A stretch of DNA of 64,000 bases from Kerstersia gyiorum (GCF_004216755.1 NZ_SGWZ01000001.1:1116001-1180000), one strand, 5' to 3'; counted from the stretch's first letter, positions 24,112-34,156 are shown. A program made the numbers and translations. The notes: generated by a model from the sequence alone, not told the origin.

Positions 24112-26502
24112 TTGGACAAGCTCATAGTCAAACAGGTAGCCGTGCTGGGTGCAGGTGTCATGGGGGCGCAGATTGCCGCGCATTTTGCCAATGCCGGCAT
24201 TTCGGTGCTGCTGTATGACCTGACCGCCAAAGACGGTGATCGCAGCGGGGCCGCGGCGCGCGCTGTGGCCAATCTGGCGCGCCTGCAACCGCCGCCGCTG
24301 GCCGAGGCCGCGCGCGCCGGCCTGATCCAGCCTGCCAACTATGACGATGACCTGCCTCTGCTTGCAAATTGCGATCTGGTGCTGGAAGCGATTGCGGAGC
24401 GGCTGGACTGGAAGCTCGATCTTTACCGGCGTGTGGTGCCGCACCTGCCTGTCCATGCGGTGTTCGCCACCAATACATCCGGGCTGTCCATCAATACGTT
24501 GGCGGATGCGCTGCCGGAATCCCTGCGCCGGCGTTTCTGCGGCGTGCATTTTTTCAATCCGCCGCGCTATATGCGGCTGGTGGAGCTGATTGCCGCGCGC
24601 GATACTGATGCCGCCGTGCTCGACGGCCTGGAAAGCTGGCTGACGACGCGGCTAGGCAAGGGCGTCGTGCGGGCGCTGGATACCCCGAATTTCATTGGCA
24701 ATCGCATCGGGATTTTTGCCATGCTGGCGGCACTGCATCACGCCGAAGCCATGGGCCTGGCGCCGGACGAGGTCGATGCCATTACCGGCCCTGCGATCGG
24801 TCGGCCCAAGAGCGCAACCTATCGTACGGCAGACGTGATCGGCCTGGATACTTTCGCGCATGTGGTGGCAACCATGGACCAGCACTTGCCGGACGATCCC
24901 TGGCATCGCTACTTCCGCCTGCCAGCCTGGATGCAGGATTTGATCCGCCAGGGCGCGTTGGGGCAGAAAACCGGGGCAGGGGTCTATCGCAAGGAAGGCC
25001 GTGTCATCCAGGTGCTGGATGCCGGCACGGGCAAGTATCGCGACGGCGCCGGCCGCATGTCCGCAGCCCTGGCAGAGATACTGAAGCTGGAAGACCCGGC
25101 CGCGCGTATGCGCGCCCTGCGCGACAGCAGCGATAAGCAGGCAAATTTCCTGTGGAATGTGTTCCGCGATATTTTCCATTACAGCGCGTACCACCTGGCG
25201 GAGATCGCACATTGCGCACGAGACCTGGATCTGACGTTGCGCTGGGGGTTCGCCTGGTCGCAAGGGCCGTTCGAGACATGGCAGCAGAGTGACTGGCAGG
25301 CAACGGCGCAGGCCATCGCGGCGGATGTCGCGGCAGGCAGGGCACTGGCCGATGCTCCCCTGCCTGGCTGGGCACTGGAGACGTCGCGCCGGGGCGTGCA
25401 CCAGGCTGAAGGTTCCTATGGCGCTGGTGACGGCCGCCTGCATCCTCGCAGCGCCTTGCCCGTTTACCGGCGCCAATGTTTCCCGGAGCGGCTGGCCGGG
25501 GAAAGTGCGGCGTCCGGGCGTACCGTGCATTGGGAAAATGAGGGCGTCAGTCTTTGGGCTCTGGATGGGCTGGATGCACGCATCGCGGTGGTGTCTTTCA
25601 AGAGCCGCATGCATGCCGTGGGCGAGGAAGTGCTCGACGGCCTGTTGCAGGCGATTTCCCGCGCCGAGCAGGATTTCGATGGCCTGGTGTTGTGGCATTC
25701 TGCGCCATTTTCAGTCGGTGCGAACCTGAAGCAGTTGCTTGCCGCTGCGCAGGATGGGCAGTTCGAGGCCGTGGACGGTATCCTGCAGCGTTTCCAGCAG
25801 GTGTCGCTGGCGCTGCAATATGCACAGGTGCCGGTGGTGGCCGCCGTGGAGGGCATGGCGCTGGGCGGCGGCTGCGAATTCGCCGTCCATGCGGCGCGGC
25901 GCGTCCTGGCGCTGGAAACCTCCATCGGCCTGGTGGAAACGGGCGTGGGCCTGATTCCCGCTGGCGGCGGTTGCGTCTATGTGGCGCAGCGCGCCGCCCT
26001 GCTGGCAGCCACGGCGGATGCTACCGGCACCATTCTGCCGCATTTGCGCCCGCTGTTCCAGAACGTGGCTCAGGCGCGGACGTCGCGCAGCGCCTGGGAT
26101 GCCCAGGCCCTGGGTTATGCACGCCATGGCGATACGGTGCTGTTCCATCCCGCGGAACTTTTGTACTCGGGCATCAGGGCGGCGCGCGGTCTGGCGGAGT
26201 CCGGTTATGCGCCGCCGCCGCGTTATGCCGTGATTCCTGTCGCCGGACAGGCTGGCCTGGATATGCTGGAAACCGAACTGAGTGTCCAGCGCGAGGCTGG
26301 CCGCATCAGCAAGCACGATTACCGTGTGGCGCTGGGGGCGGCGACGGTATTGTGCGGCGGCCAGCCAGATAGCGGCACGCAGGCGCCGGTTGCACAGATG
26401 CTGGCAGCTGAACGCAGGGTATTCATCGAGCTGCTGCGCACGCCGGAAACACAGGCGCGCGTCGCCCATACACTTAAGACTGGCAAGCCCTTGCGCAACT
26501 GA
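24112..26502 (+). CDS. 3-Hydroxyacyl-CoA dehydrogenase/enoyl-CoA hydratase fusion (FadN-like)
   Basis: This protein of about 796 residues has an N-terminal 3-hydroxyacyl-CoA dehydrogenase (NAD motif GAGVMGAQIA, HFFNPPRYM, then two helical domains to about residue 430) and a C-terminal enoyl-CoA hydratase (about 490-690; GMALGGGCEF oxyanion hole, IGLVETGVGLIP). This dehydrogenase-first order is that of FadN and the reverse of FadB/FadJ. Start chosen at TTG 24112, preceded by GGGAG (24101-24105) and directly before the Rossmann fold; ATG 24040 has no clear ribosome site. No thiolase or acyl-CoA dehydrogenase gene is adjacent. Confidence 0.88.
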   Translation: MDKLIVKQVAVLGAGVMGAQIAAHFANAGISVLLYDLTAKDGDRSGAAARAVANLARLQPPPLAEAARAGLIQPANYDDDLPLLANCDLVLEAIAERLDWKLDLYRRVVPHLPVHAVFATNTSGLSINTLADALPESLRRRFCGVHFFNPPRYMRLVELIAARDTDAAVLDGLESWLTTRLGKGVVRALDTPNFIGNRIGIFAMLAALHHAEAMGLAPDEVDAITGPAIGRPKSATYRTADVIGLDTFAHVVATMDQHLPDDPWHRYFRLPAWMQDLIRQGALGQKTGAGVYRKEGRVIQVLDAGTGKYRDGAGRMSAALAEILKLEDPAARMRALRDSSDKQANFLWNVFRDIFHYSAYHLAEIAHCARDLDLTLRWGFAWSQGPFETWQQSDWQATAQAIAADVAAGRALADAPLPGWALETSRRGVHQAEGSYGAGDGRLHPRSALPVYRRQCFPERLAGESAASGRTVHWENEGVSLWALDGLDARIAVVSFKSRMHAVGEEVLDGLLQAISRAEQDFDGLVLWHSAPFSVGANLKQLLAAAQDGQFEAVDGILQRFQQVSLALQYAQVPVVAAVEGMALGGGCEFAVHAARRVLALETSIGLVETGVGLIPAGGGCVYVAQRAALLAATADATGTILPHLRPLFQNVAQARTSRSAWDAQALGYARHGDTVLFHPAELLYSGIRAARGLAESGYAPPPRYAVIPVAGQAGLDMLETELSVQREAGRISKHDYRVALGAATVLCGGQPDSGTQAPVAQMLAAERRVFIELLRTPETQARVAHTLKTGKPLRN

Positions 26503-26671
26503 TGATTCCTCTTTCGGGCGGGTAGGCATGCAGGAATCGAGTCCATTCGCATACTCATGTGTTAAAAATGCAATTAACATCAATTTTCATTTGTATGTGT
26601 GGGCGTGCCACTGCCGTGCCGGTCAGGCCGGTCGGCTTGTGCATCCAGCATGTCCCACAAGCTTGGCTTTC

Positions 26672-27193
26672 ATGCGTGCCCCCTATACCGATATCGAGCA
26701 GATCTACCATGCGCACCAGCCCTGGCTGAAGTCCTGGCTGGCACGCAAGCTGGGTGACGTCCATGGCGCGGCCGACGTGGTGCAGGATGTCTTCATGCGC
26801 CTGCTGACACGCATCGAACCTGCGCCCCTGCTGGAACCGCGCGCCATGCTGACGACGATTGCCCAGCGTGTGCTGGCCAGCCGCTGGCGGCGAGAGCAAC
26901 TGGAACGTGCCTACCTTGATTCGCTGGCACAGCATGAACAGGCCTATGCCATGTCTGCCGAGGCGCAGGCCATCGTGATCGAAACCTTGATGGAAGTGGA
27001 CCAACTGTTGGCAGGCTTGCCGCGTGCGGTCAGGGAGGCGTTTCTTCTGAGCCAGCTGGAAGGCTTGAGACAGGCAGAAATCGCCGAGAAAATGGGTATC
27101 TCGGTGACGACGGTCAAACGCTACCTGGCGCGGGCTGCCCTGCAGTGCTATTTCCCGGAAGGGGTGCAAGCCATTTGCGGCCAGGGTGGCTGA
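26672..27193 (+). CDS. FecI-type ECF sigma factor
   Basis: This 173-residue sigma-70-family ECF factor has region 2 with DVVQDVFMRLL and region 4 with the helix-turn-helix AEIAEKMGISVTTVKRYLA. It should direct transcription of the receptor gene downstream when signalled by FecR. ATG 26672 gives the usual FecI length; the frame is open upstream into the preceding gene. The intergenic stretch before it (26560-26600) is AT-rich, possibly an iron-responsive promoter, but no clean Fur box is seen. Confidence 0.92.
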   Translation: MRAPYTDIEQIYHAHQPWLKSWLARKLGDVHGAADVVQDVFMRLLTRIEPAPLLEPRAMLTTIAQRVLASRWRREQLERAYLDSLAQHEQAYAMSAEAQAIVIETLMEVDQLLAGLPRAVREAFLLSQLEGLRQAEIAEKMGISVTTVKRYLARAALQCYFPEGVQAICGQGG

Positions 27194-28373
27194 TAGCCTC
27201 ATGCATCAAGATTTTTCGCGTGATGCCGGCCAGCGGCCGGGCAACCCGTCGGCCGCAGATGCGCCAGATCAGGAAGAGGCACCGGTGCCCAGGGACATTG
27301 CCCAGCAGGCCGTGCTTTGGCTGTTGACCCTGCAGGAAGACCCTGGCTCACGCCAAACCTTGCGTGAATGGCTGTGCTGGCGCGATGCGTCGCCTGAGCA
27401 CGCTCGTGCCTGGCGCCGTATCGAAGCGTTGCACGGCAAGTTCCAGCAAGTGCAGGCTGTGACGCCCGATTCGGCTGCTGCAGCAAGGCGTGCCCTGGTG
27501 GGCGCGCCGCCAGACCGGCGCCGCCGTGTCTTTGCGGGCATGATGGCGGCACTGCTGGTAGGCGGTGGCGCCTGGACGGCGCAGGACAGCCTGCCGGTGC
27601 GGCGTTGGACTGCCCAGGTGCGCACCGGCAAGGGCGAGCGCTGGCAGCAACGTCTGGATGACGGCACGGAACTGGCCGTGGCGGGAAACAGTGCGCTGAA
27701 CGTTCGGTTCGATGCCGCGCAACGCGTGATCGAGTTGCTGGCCGGAGAGGTATTCATCAGCACCGCACATGCAACCGGCGAGTCGCGGCCATTTCTGGTG
27801 CGCACGCCGCTGGGCAGCGCCCAGGCGCTGGGAACTGAATATTCCGTGCGCCTGTTGCAAGGGCAGGGCCGGCCGGCAGCCCAGGTAGCGGTCTTCAGTG
27901 GCCGGGTGCTGGTCCGGCCAGAAGCCGGGCTGACCGGTTCGGTGACGGACACCGGTTGGTTCAATGGGACGCAGGCTGGTGCCGAAGCTGGCGCCGGGCC
28001 AGGGGACGGGGAGAGTGCGGCAGTTGGCCTGGTGCTGGATGCCGGGGAACAGGTCGAATTCCATGCCGGTGGCTACGGGCAACCCGGCCCGGCAGACGTC
28101 AACCGGGAAAGCTGGCGGCGCGGCATGATGGTCGCGCACCAGCAGCGCCTGGATGTTTTCCTGGCGGAACTGGATCCCTTCCTGCCGTTCACTGTCAGTG
28201 TCGATCCGGCGGTGGCCGGACGCCGCCTGTCAGGCTCGTATCCGCTGGACCGGCCCGAGGATGTGATTTTCAGCGTGGCGCGCATGCTGGGCCTGGAAGT
28301 CGAGGCTCGGCGTCGGCGCTGGCGCAGCGATGCATTCCATCTGTCCGCGCGGGCCGACGGGCCAGGCCGCTAG
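27186..28373 (+). CDS. FecR-type anti-sigma factor/signal transducer
   Basis: This protein of about 395 residues has an N-terminal cytoplasmic DUF4880-like segment (QQAVLWLLTLQED...WRRIEALH), a single membrane span near residues 117-135, a periplasmic FecR domain (DDGTELAVAGNSAL...TPLGSAQALGTEYSV) and a C-terminal domain that meets the receptor. A GTG at 27186 overlaps the fecI-like stop by 8 bp, and ATG 27201 is an alternative start; coupling to the sigma gene is likely either way. It relays receptor occupancy to the sigma factor. Confidence 0.9.
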   Translation: MADSLMHQDFSRDAGQRPGNPSAADAPDQEEAPVPRDIAQQAVLWLLTLQEDPGSRQTLREWLCWRDASPEHARAWRRIEALHGKFQQVQAVTPDSAAAARRALVGAPPDRRRRVFAGMMAALLVGGGAWTAQDSLPVRRWTAQVRTGKGERWQQRLDDGTELAVAGNSALNVRFDAAQRVIELLAGEVFISTAHATGESRPFLVRTPLGSAQALGTEYSVRLLQGQGRPAAQVAVFSGRVLVRPEAGLTGSVTDTGWFNGTQAGAEAGAGPGDGESAAVGLVLDAGEQVEFHAGGYGQPGPADVNRESWRRGMMVAHQQRLDVFLAELDPFLPFTVSVDPAVAGRRLSGSYPLDRPEDVIFSVARMLGLEVEARRRRWRSDAFHLSARADGPGR

Positions 28374-28410
28374 GTCGCCAGGCGAACGAGGCTGGCGGCT
28401 CGCAGTACCC

Positions 28411-28435
28411 ATGGCATGACTGGTGCCATTTTTTT
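28411..28435 (+). terminator. Intrinsic terminator between fecR-like and receptor genes
   Basis: ATGGCA (28411-28416) and TGCCAT (28424-28429) form a short stem followed by a run of seven T. It separates the regulatory pair from the receptor gene, implying a separate promoter for the receptor, as in HurIR/FecIR-type systems. Confidence 0.6.
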
Positions 28436-28548
28436 CATGGGTGGTCTGTTTTTCAGTCTCATGCGACATGACAGGTAGAAGCCCTGGCCGTGGTGCGCCG
28501 GGGCATGCGGTCATCCTGCCTGGATGGCGCTACTTGTACGCGGATGAA

Positions 28549-31092
28549 ATGATGACTGTCAAAAATTCCCGGGCCTGGAAGGCCTCCGTCGCGGGCGCCG
28601 TCATGCCAGCCCAATTACCTGTTGCAGTAGTGTCGGCCTTGCTCGCGTTGGGTGCACCTCCGGCTTTTGCCGCGTCCGGCGTCGCTGCTGGGGTTGCGGG
28701 CAATGCGGCGGCAGTGCAGGCCGGCAGCGCCGGTGTCAGGGCTTTTTCCATTGCGGCGGGCCCGCTGGAGCAGGTACTCAACGATTTTGGCACGCAGGCG
28801 GGCTGGCTGCTGACCTATGCGCCCGAACTGGTCGAGCACAAGCAAAGCCCCGGCCTGGAAGGTAATTATCTGCCTCAGGCCGCGCTGGCACTGCTGCTGG
28901 AAAATACGGGCCTGCAGGCGGTGGAAACCGGAAGCGGCGGCTATATGCTGCAACGCACACCGGCGCGTGCACATGGCGCCGGCCCGGCACTGTTGGATGT
29001 GGTGACGGTGACAGGTGTTGATGGCAGCTATGGCAAGCCGGGGGCGCACAGTTCGCGCGTGATGAACGAGAACATGCAAAGCCTGGATGCCGTCCTGCGC
29101 AGCATGCCGGGCACCTATACGCAGCTGGATCCCTTGCAGGGCGCGGTAACGGTGAACGTGCGCGGCATGAGCGGCCTGGGGCGGGTGAACACCATGGTTG
29201 ATGGCGTGACCCAGACCTACTACGGCGTGGCGCCTTCGAGCTATCACGGCGCGGGTGCAAATACGTCTTCGGGCGTGATGATAGACCCGAATTTCCTGGT
29301 GGGCGTGGATGTCAGCCGGGGCAGCAGCGCGGGTTCACAGGGCGTCAATGCGCTGGCGGGCAGCGCCAATATGCGCACCATAGGCGTTGATGATGTGCTG
29401 CGAGAAGGACGCAGCTTCGGGATGCTGGGCCGGGCTTCAGTGGGCAGCAATGGCCTGGGCCGCACCGGCATGGTAACGCTGGCCGGGCGTACCCAGGCTT
29501 TCACTGATAGCGGCAGCATTGCTGCGCTGGTCGGCATGAGCGCCAGCACGCTGCATGCCACCTACACCAATGGCGGCGGCCGCAGCAGCGAGGATTTCCT
29601 GGGCGAGGACAACGAATTCCTCAAGCAAAGCCCCCGGTCCCAGCTTTACAAGGTGGAGCTGCGGCCCAACCGCTTCCATCGCCTGGAATTCAGCGGCCGT
29701 AACTACAAGACGCAGATGACCAAGCGCGACATCCGCAGCGATGATTACTACCTGAAGTACAACTACGCGCCGGGTTCCGATCTGGTGGATGTGAACATGC
29801 TGCTCAGTACCAGCCGCTCGCAACAGGATTTCGAGCCGGGTGCTCCGTTCACCTACGAAAGCGCAGCCATCAAAAACCGTTCGCAAACCGTGGACCTCAG
29901 CAACACCAGCCGGTTTGCGCTGGGCGAGACCAGGCTGGCGCTGCTGGTGGGCGGCAAGTTCATGAACACTCGTTATCAGCGCGATTACTCCCGAGTATGG
30001 GAAGACGAGGGTTACAACGCCTTCCTGCCTGAAGGACGCCAGCGCATCGCAGCCCTGTATACCGGGCTGGGGATCAGTCGCGGTATTTACCAGCTCGACC
30101 TGAACCTGAATTACACGCGCAGCAAGGTCCAGGGCTTCAAGCCCGAATGCCCGGAGGATGTGGCCTGCTTCCCGCAGGGGGCCTCGGAACTCAACCTGAA
30201 GGATTCGTCCTTCAATCCTTCGGTAACGTTCTCGGCGCAGGTGACGCCATGGCTGCAGCCCTTTGTCGGCTACAGCCATTCCACCCGGGCGCCCAACGTG
30301 CAGGAAGTGTTTTTCGGCAATGAAGGCGGTGGCTCCATGAATCCTTTCCTCAAGCCCGAGCATGCGCGCACTGTCGAGGCGGGGTTCAACCTGATCAAGC
30401 CGGACCTGCTGACTGCTGGTGATTCCTTCCGGCTGAAGGCGCTGGCATACCGCACGCGCATCCGTGACTACATTGCCAGCGAATCGTTCTTCCTGTGCAA
30501 CGACGGCTCCCGCTGCAAGGATATCGACAATTCCAGCGCCAGTTTCAATGCGCACATGTCGGTCAATACGCTTTCGCCTGTCACCACGCGGGGCTATGAA
30601 CTGGAAGCTGCCTACGATGCCGGTGTCGGTTTCGTCAATGTGGCATGGAGCTGGCAGCATACCAACCAGCCAACCTCGATTGCCAGCACGACGCAGCTCG
30701 GGTTCGGCTATGACGACATGGCCGACTTGCCGCGCAGCTATGGAACGATAGACCTAGGAGGGCGCTTCTTCGACCGCCGCCTGGTCATCGGCAGCCTGAT
30801 CAAGTACACCGGACGCGTTAAACGCCTGAGTACCGAAGGCATCAGCCTGGACAGCAACACCGTGGAAAAGGAAGACATGCCGCGCATTCCGACCATCGTG
30901 GACCTGTATGGCAGCTACAAGGTGTCCGAGGCGCTGAGCCTGCGCTTCTCGGTGCAGAACCTGGCCGACAAGGACTATGCCGAAGCCCTGAACCGGATGA
31001 ATCAGGACCTGTATTACGCTGAAGAGGGGATGTCCATCAACACCACGGCGCGCGGCCGTACCTACATGATCGGTGCCGAATTGCGGTTCTGA
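28549..31092 (+). CDS. TonB-dependent receptor with signalling (STN) domain, heme-receptor-like
   Basis: This 847-residue outer-membrane receptor has a signal peptide (cleavage near AFA, residue 41), an STN domain (about 64-136, AFSIAAGPLEQVL) and a TonB box near 149-156 (LDVVTVTG). The plug and 22-strand barrel end in GAELRF. STRAPNVQE and NPFLKPEHA resemble the FRAP/NPDL boxes of heme and hemoglobin receptors. Loops have Cys pairs (CPEDVAC, CNDGSRC). The FecI/FecR pair upstream makes this a cell-surface signalling transporter like Bordetella HurIR-BhuR, but no bhuSTUV-type genes follow. Start is ATG 28549 or 28552; the frame opens earlier without support. Confidence 0.9.
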   Translation: MMTVKNSRAWKASVAGAVMPAQLPVAVVSALLALGAPPAFAASGVAAGVAGNAAAVQAGSAGVRAFSIAAGPLEQVLNDFGTQAGWLLTYAPELVEHKQSPGLEGNYLPQAALALLLENTGLQAVETGSGGYMLQRTPARAHGAGPALLDVVTVTGVDGSYGKPGAHSSRVMNENMQSLDAVLRSMPGTYTQLDPLQGAVTVNVRGMSGLGRVNTMVDGVTQTYYGVAPSSYHGAGANTSSGVMIDPNFLVGVDVSRGSSAGSQGVNALAGSANMRTIGVDDVLREGRSFGMLGRASVGSNGLGRTGMVTLAGRTQAFTDSGSIAALVGMSASTLHATYTNGGGRSSEDFLGEDNEFLKQSPRSQLYKVELRPNRFHRLEFSGRNYKTQMTKRDIRSDDYYLKYNYAPGSDLVDVNMLLSTSRSQQDFEPGAPFTYESAAIKNRSQTVDLSNTSRFALGETRLALLVGGKFMNTRYQRDYSRVWEDEGYNAFLPEGRQRIAALYTGLGISRGIYQLDLNLNYTRSKVQGFKPECPEDVACFPQGASELNLKDSSFNPSVTFSAQVTPWLQPFVGYSHSTRAPNVQEVFFGNEGGGSMNPFLKPEHARTVEAGFNLIKPDLLTAGDSFRLKALAYRTRIRDYIASESFFLCNDGSRCKDIDNSSASFNAHMSVNTLSPVTTRGYELEAAYDAGVGFVNVAWSWQHTNQPTSIASTTQLGFGYDDMADLPRSYGTIDLGGRFFDRRLVIGSLIKYTGRVKRLSTEGISLDSNTVEKEDMPRIPTIVDLYGSYKVSEALSLRFSVQNLADKDYAEALNRMNQDLYYAEEGMSINTTARGRTYMIGAELRF

Positions 31093-31101
31093 GGATGGCA
31101 G

Positions 31102-31129
31102 CGGGGGCCCAGGCAGCCCCCCGTTTTTT
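31102..31129 (+). terminator. Intrinsic terminator after the TonB receptor
   Basis: CGGGGG (31102-31107) pairs with CCCCCG (31118-31123), followed by TTTTTT. Confidence 0.8.
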
Positions 31130-31163
31130 GTTCCATGGTAGATGCCGTTGCCAGCCCTGGGCC

Positions 31164-31202
31164 AAAAAAATCCTGCCGCAGGCCTGAACGGCCGGGCAGG
31201 AT
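31164..31202 (-). terminator. Intrinsic terminator of the BI-1-like gene
   Basis: ATCCTGCC (31170-31177) and GGCAGGAT (31195-31202) form an 8-bp stem; on the minus strand it is followed by seven T (plus-strand A-run 31164-31170). Confidence 0.8.
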
Positions 31203-31264
31203 ACAGGGGTAAAGCGTCAGGTCAGCGCGTAACGGGCAGCAGGCCGCCCGCTACGGTCTCGGCA

Positions 31265-31966
31265 TCAGTCACGGCTGCCGCCGGCGATGCCCAGCAGCGC
31301 CAGCAGGTTAGAGAAGACGTTGTAGACGTCCAGGTAGATGGCCAGGGTGGCGGACACGTAGTTGGTTTCGCCGCCATTGATGACGCGCTGCAGGTCTACC
31401 AGCATGAAGGCCGAGAAAATCACGACCGCCAGGACCGAGATGGTCAGCATCATGGCCGGCATTTGCAGGAAGATGTTGGCCAGGGCAGCCACCAGGATCA
31501 CGATGGCGCCAGTGAACAGCCACTTCTGCATGCCGGACAGGTCACGCTTGATGGTCGTGGCGAGCGTGGCCATGGTGCCGAAGACGATGGCGGTGCCGCC
31601 GAAGGCGGTCATCACCAGCTGCGCACCGTTGCTCATGCCGAGCACGAAGCCCAGCAGGCGCGACAGCATCAGGCCCATGAAGAAGGTGAAGGCCAGCAGC
31701 AGTACGACACCCATGCTGTTGTTCTTGTTGCGCTCGATCATGTACATCAGGCCGAAGGCGCCGGCCAGGAACAGGATGGCGGTCAGGCCGGGGCTGCCGG
31801 CAGTCAGGGCGCCGAAGTTCATCGACAGGCCCAGTGCTGCGCCCAGCACAGTGGGAATCAGCGATAGCGCCAGCAGCCAGTAGGTATTGCGCAGGACACG
31901 GTTGCGCACGACCTCGCCTGGGGCGCTGGCCGAGCGATTGAAGGGGGAAGGTCGTTCGGTATTCAT
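31265..31966 (-). CDS. Bax inhibitor-1/YccA family membrane protein
   Basis: This 233-residue inner-membrane protein has seven predicted transmembrane segments and the UPF0005/BI-1 pattern (FGMNFGALTAG-like first helices, NGAQLVMTAFGGTA, DVYNVFSNLLALLG at the C-terminus). YccA is a substrate and modulator of FtsH, and BI-1 homologues act in Ca2+/pH-dependent leakage; the exact role here is unknown. ATG 31966 follows AGGAG. It stands alone, with its own terminator. Confidence 0.92.
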   Translation of the reverse strand: MNTERPSPFNRSASAPGEVVRNRVLRNTYWLLALSLIPTVLGAALGLSMNFGALTAGSPGLTAILFLAGAFGLMYMIERNKNNSMGVVLLLAFTFFMGLMLSRLLGFVLGMSNGAQLVMTAFGGTAIVFGTMATLATTIKRDLSGMQKWLFTGAIVILVAALANIFLQMPAMMLTISVLAVVIFSAFMLVDLQRVINGGETNYVSATLAIYLDVYNVFSNLLALLGIAGGSRD

Positions 31967-32134
31967 GACGGCTCCTATAGGGTTCCGAATGCCGGGCGCA
32001 AGGGCCCGGACGCAAGTTCAGACACGTAGCATAGCTTACAGTTCCCTGAAAACTCAAATAATCCAGTGAAAAAATGAGCACAGGGAGGCAGGGTACACAG
32101 CGGCATGCCCGTGGCGGGCAGCGGTGGGCGCATA

Positions 32135-32566
32135 TCAGCGCTGCGAGAGATCGTGCGCCTTCAGTTCGTGGCCGTCGTCCTGGTAGCGGCGCCAGCGCAG
32201 GCGGGCATGCTGCCGATCGGCGTCGCTGCCGGAGACGAATTCCAGAATTCTGGTGTAGTGGCCGTACTCCTGGGGGCAGCCGTCATCCAGGTTGATCAAC
32301 CAGCTTTCGGCTGAGTCAGGCGGTGGCAGCGGCTGGCTGCGGGTCAGCAGTACCGGCGTCTGCGGTGCCAGCGGATCATTGATGGCGACATGCGGGACGA
32401 AAGAAATGTCGTCGAAGGTCCAAAGCAGGCGGTCGAAGGCCTGCAGCCTTTGCGTATCGCTGCAGTAGACCAGCAACCGGCGGCCTGCCAGATACTGTCG
32501 GTGGACAGTCTGGCAGGCCACCAGCAGGCGGTCGGCTGCGCCGAAGGCGAAGTCGATGCGCGCCAT
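32135..32566 (-). CDS. holC: DNA polymerase III subunit chi
   Basis: This 143-residue HolC-family protein (YCSDTQRLQAFDRLLWTF, ESWLINLDDGCP, DGHELKAHDL) links the clamp loader to SSB. It lies 10 bp after pepA on the same strand, the pepA-holC order common in proteobacteria. Confidence 0.92.
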   Translation of the reverse strand: MARIDFAFGAADRLLVACQTVHRQYLAGRRLLVYCSDTQRLQAFDRLLWTFDDISFVPHVAINDPLAPQTPVLLTRSQPLPPPDSAESWLINLDDGCPQEYGHYTRILEFVSGSDADRQHARLRWRRYQDDGHELKAHDLSQR

Positions 32567-32576
32567 GGCCGTGGGC

Positions 32577-34097
32577 TCAGGCCGAAGCCTGTTGGCTCAG
32601 CAGGTAGTGCACCAGCAGCGGCACGGGACGGCCCGTGCTGCCCTTGTCCTTGCCACCACGCCATGCGGTGCCGGCGATGTCCAGGTGCGCCCAGGAGTAG
32701 GCCTGGGTGAAGCGGGACAGGAAGCAGGCAGCCGTGACGGAACCGGCAGGGGGGCCGCCGATGTTGGCCAGGTCGGCGAAGTTGGACTTCAGCTGTTCCT
32801 GGTAGGCCTCTTCCAGCGGCATGCGCCATGCGGGGTCCTGGGCGGCGCGGCCGGCATCCAGCAGGGACTGGGCCAGTTCGTCGTCGGTCGAGAACAGGCC
32901 GCTGTTGACATGGCCCAGCGCCACGACGCAGGCGCCGGTCAGCGTTGCGATATCAATGACGGCAGCAGGCTTGAAGCGTTCCGCATAGGTCAGCGCGTCG
33001 CACAGTACCAGGCGGCCTTCGGCGTCGGTATTGAGGATTTCGATGGTCAGGCCAGCCATGCTGGTGACCACGTCGCCGGGCTTGTTGGCCGTGCCGCTGG
33101 GCAGGTTCTCGCACGAGGGGATGAGGCCGACGACTTCACGCTCCAGGCCCAGTTCGGCGATGGCGCGGAAGGTGCCCAGCACGCTGGCGGCGCCCCCCAT
33201 GTCGTACTTCATTTCATCCATGGTGGCAGCAGGCTTGAGGGAAATGCCGCCGGCATCGAAGGTGATGCCCTTGCCCACCAGCACGATGGGCTGCGCGGCC
33301 TTGCCCTTGGCCTTGACTGCCTTGGCGGGCTTGTAATGCAGCACGATGAAGCGCGGCGGTTCCGCCGAACCCTTGGCGACGGACAGGAAAGAACCCATTT
33401 TCAGGGCTTCGATCTGCTTGCGCTCCAGCACCTGGACCTTGATGCTGTCGTAGGTGTTGGCCAGTTGCTTGGCCTGATCCGCGAGGTAGGTGGGGGTGCA
33501 GATATTGCCCGGCAGGTTGCCCAGCGTGCGGGTCAGCGCCATGCCGTTGGCAATGGCGGCGCCTTCGGCCAGGCCGCGCTGCGCTTCGGCAGCTTCGTTG
33601 CGGGCGACGATCAGCGTGAGCTTCTTCGGGCCGGATGGCGTTTTTTTGTCGTCTTTCTTGCTCAGCGTTGCATCATAGCGGTAGCCGGCATTGATAGCGG
33701 CCTGGGCTGCCTGGCTGGCGCGGCTGCGCAGCGTGCTGGCATTGGTGGTGGGCAGGGCGGCCAGGGTCGAGGCGGCATCCGCCAGCGAGAGCTGGGAGAG
33801 CGCCGCTGCCAGGCCGCGTTCAGCCTTGGCGTGGGCGGCAGCGGTGTATTCTTCCGCCTTGCCCAGGCCGACCAGAACGACGCGGCGGGCCGTGATGCCC
33901 TCGATACGGTGCAGGGTCAGGGTTGCGCCGGCAGTGCCGCGAAAATCCTGTTTGACGACTTCGGTAATCAGGCCCTGGCTGGCGCGATCCAGCGCTTGCG
34001 CTTCAGGCGTCAGGGTGCCGTCAGCGTAAACGCCGACGGCCAGAGCGGCACTTTTAATCCGGTGCAGCGACACGGTTGACTGTGTGCTAAATTCCAT
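32577..34097 (-). CDS. pepA: Leucyl aminopeptidase (M17)
   Basis: This 506-residue cytosolic metallopeptidase has the M17 signature [10 protein letters not shown] and the metal/active-site segments [11 protein letters not shown] and MKYDMGGAA. The N-terminal macro-like domain covers about 1-170. Start set at ATG 34097 (MEFSTQS), as in family members; a longer in-frame ATG at 34115 lacks a ribosome site. It is divergent from lptF across a 59-bp gap that must hold both promoters. Confidence 0.95.
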   Translation of the reverse strand: MEFSTQSTVSLHRIKSAALAVGVYADGTLTPEAQALDRASQGLITEVVKQDFRGTAGATLTLHRIEGITARRVVLVGLGKAEEYTAAAHAKAERGLAAALSQLSLADAASTLAALPTTNASTLRSRASQAAQAAINAGYRYDATLSKKDDKKTPSGPKKLTLIVARNEAAEAQRGLAEGAAIANGMALTRTLGNLPGNICTPTYLADQAKQLANTYDSIKVQVLERKQIEALKMGSFLSVAKGSAEPPRFIVLHYKPAKAVKAKGKAAQPIVLVGKGITFDAGGISLKPAATMDEMKYDMGGAASVLGTFRAIAELGLEREVVGLIPSCENLPSGTANKPGDVVTSMAGLTIEILNTDAEGRLVLCDALTYAERFKPAAVIDIATLTGACVVALGHVNSGLFSTDDELAQSLLDAGRAAQDPAWRMPLEEAYQEQLKSNFADLANIGGPPAGSVTAACFLSRFTQAYSWAHLDIAGTAWRGGKDKGSTGRPVPLLVHYLLSQQASA

Positions 34098-34156
34098 GAG
34101 GATTTCCCGTTGCATTCAATAAGGAACGCGACGATTATCCCGCAATTTGCTTCTTC

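Noticed and set aside
26560..26600. Fur box before the FecI-like gene
   Set aside because: The stretch is AT-rich, but alignment to the 19-bp consensus is poor in both orientations, so only an AT-rich promoter region is noted.
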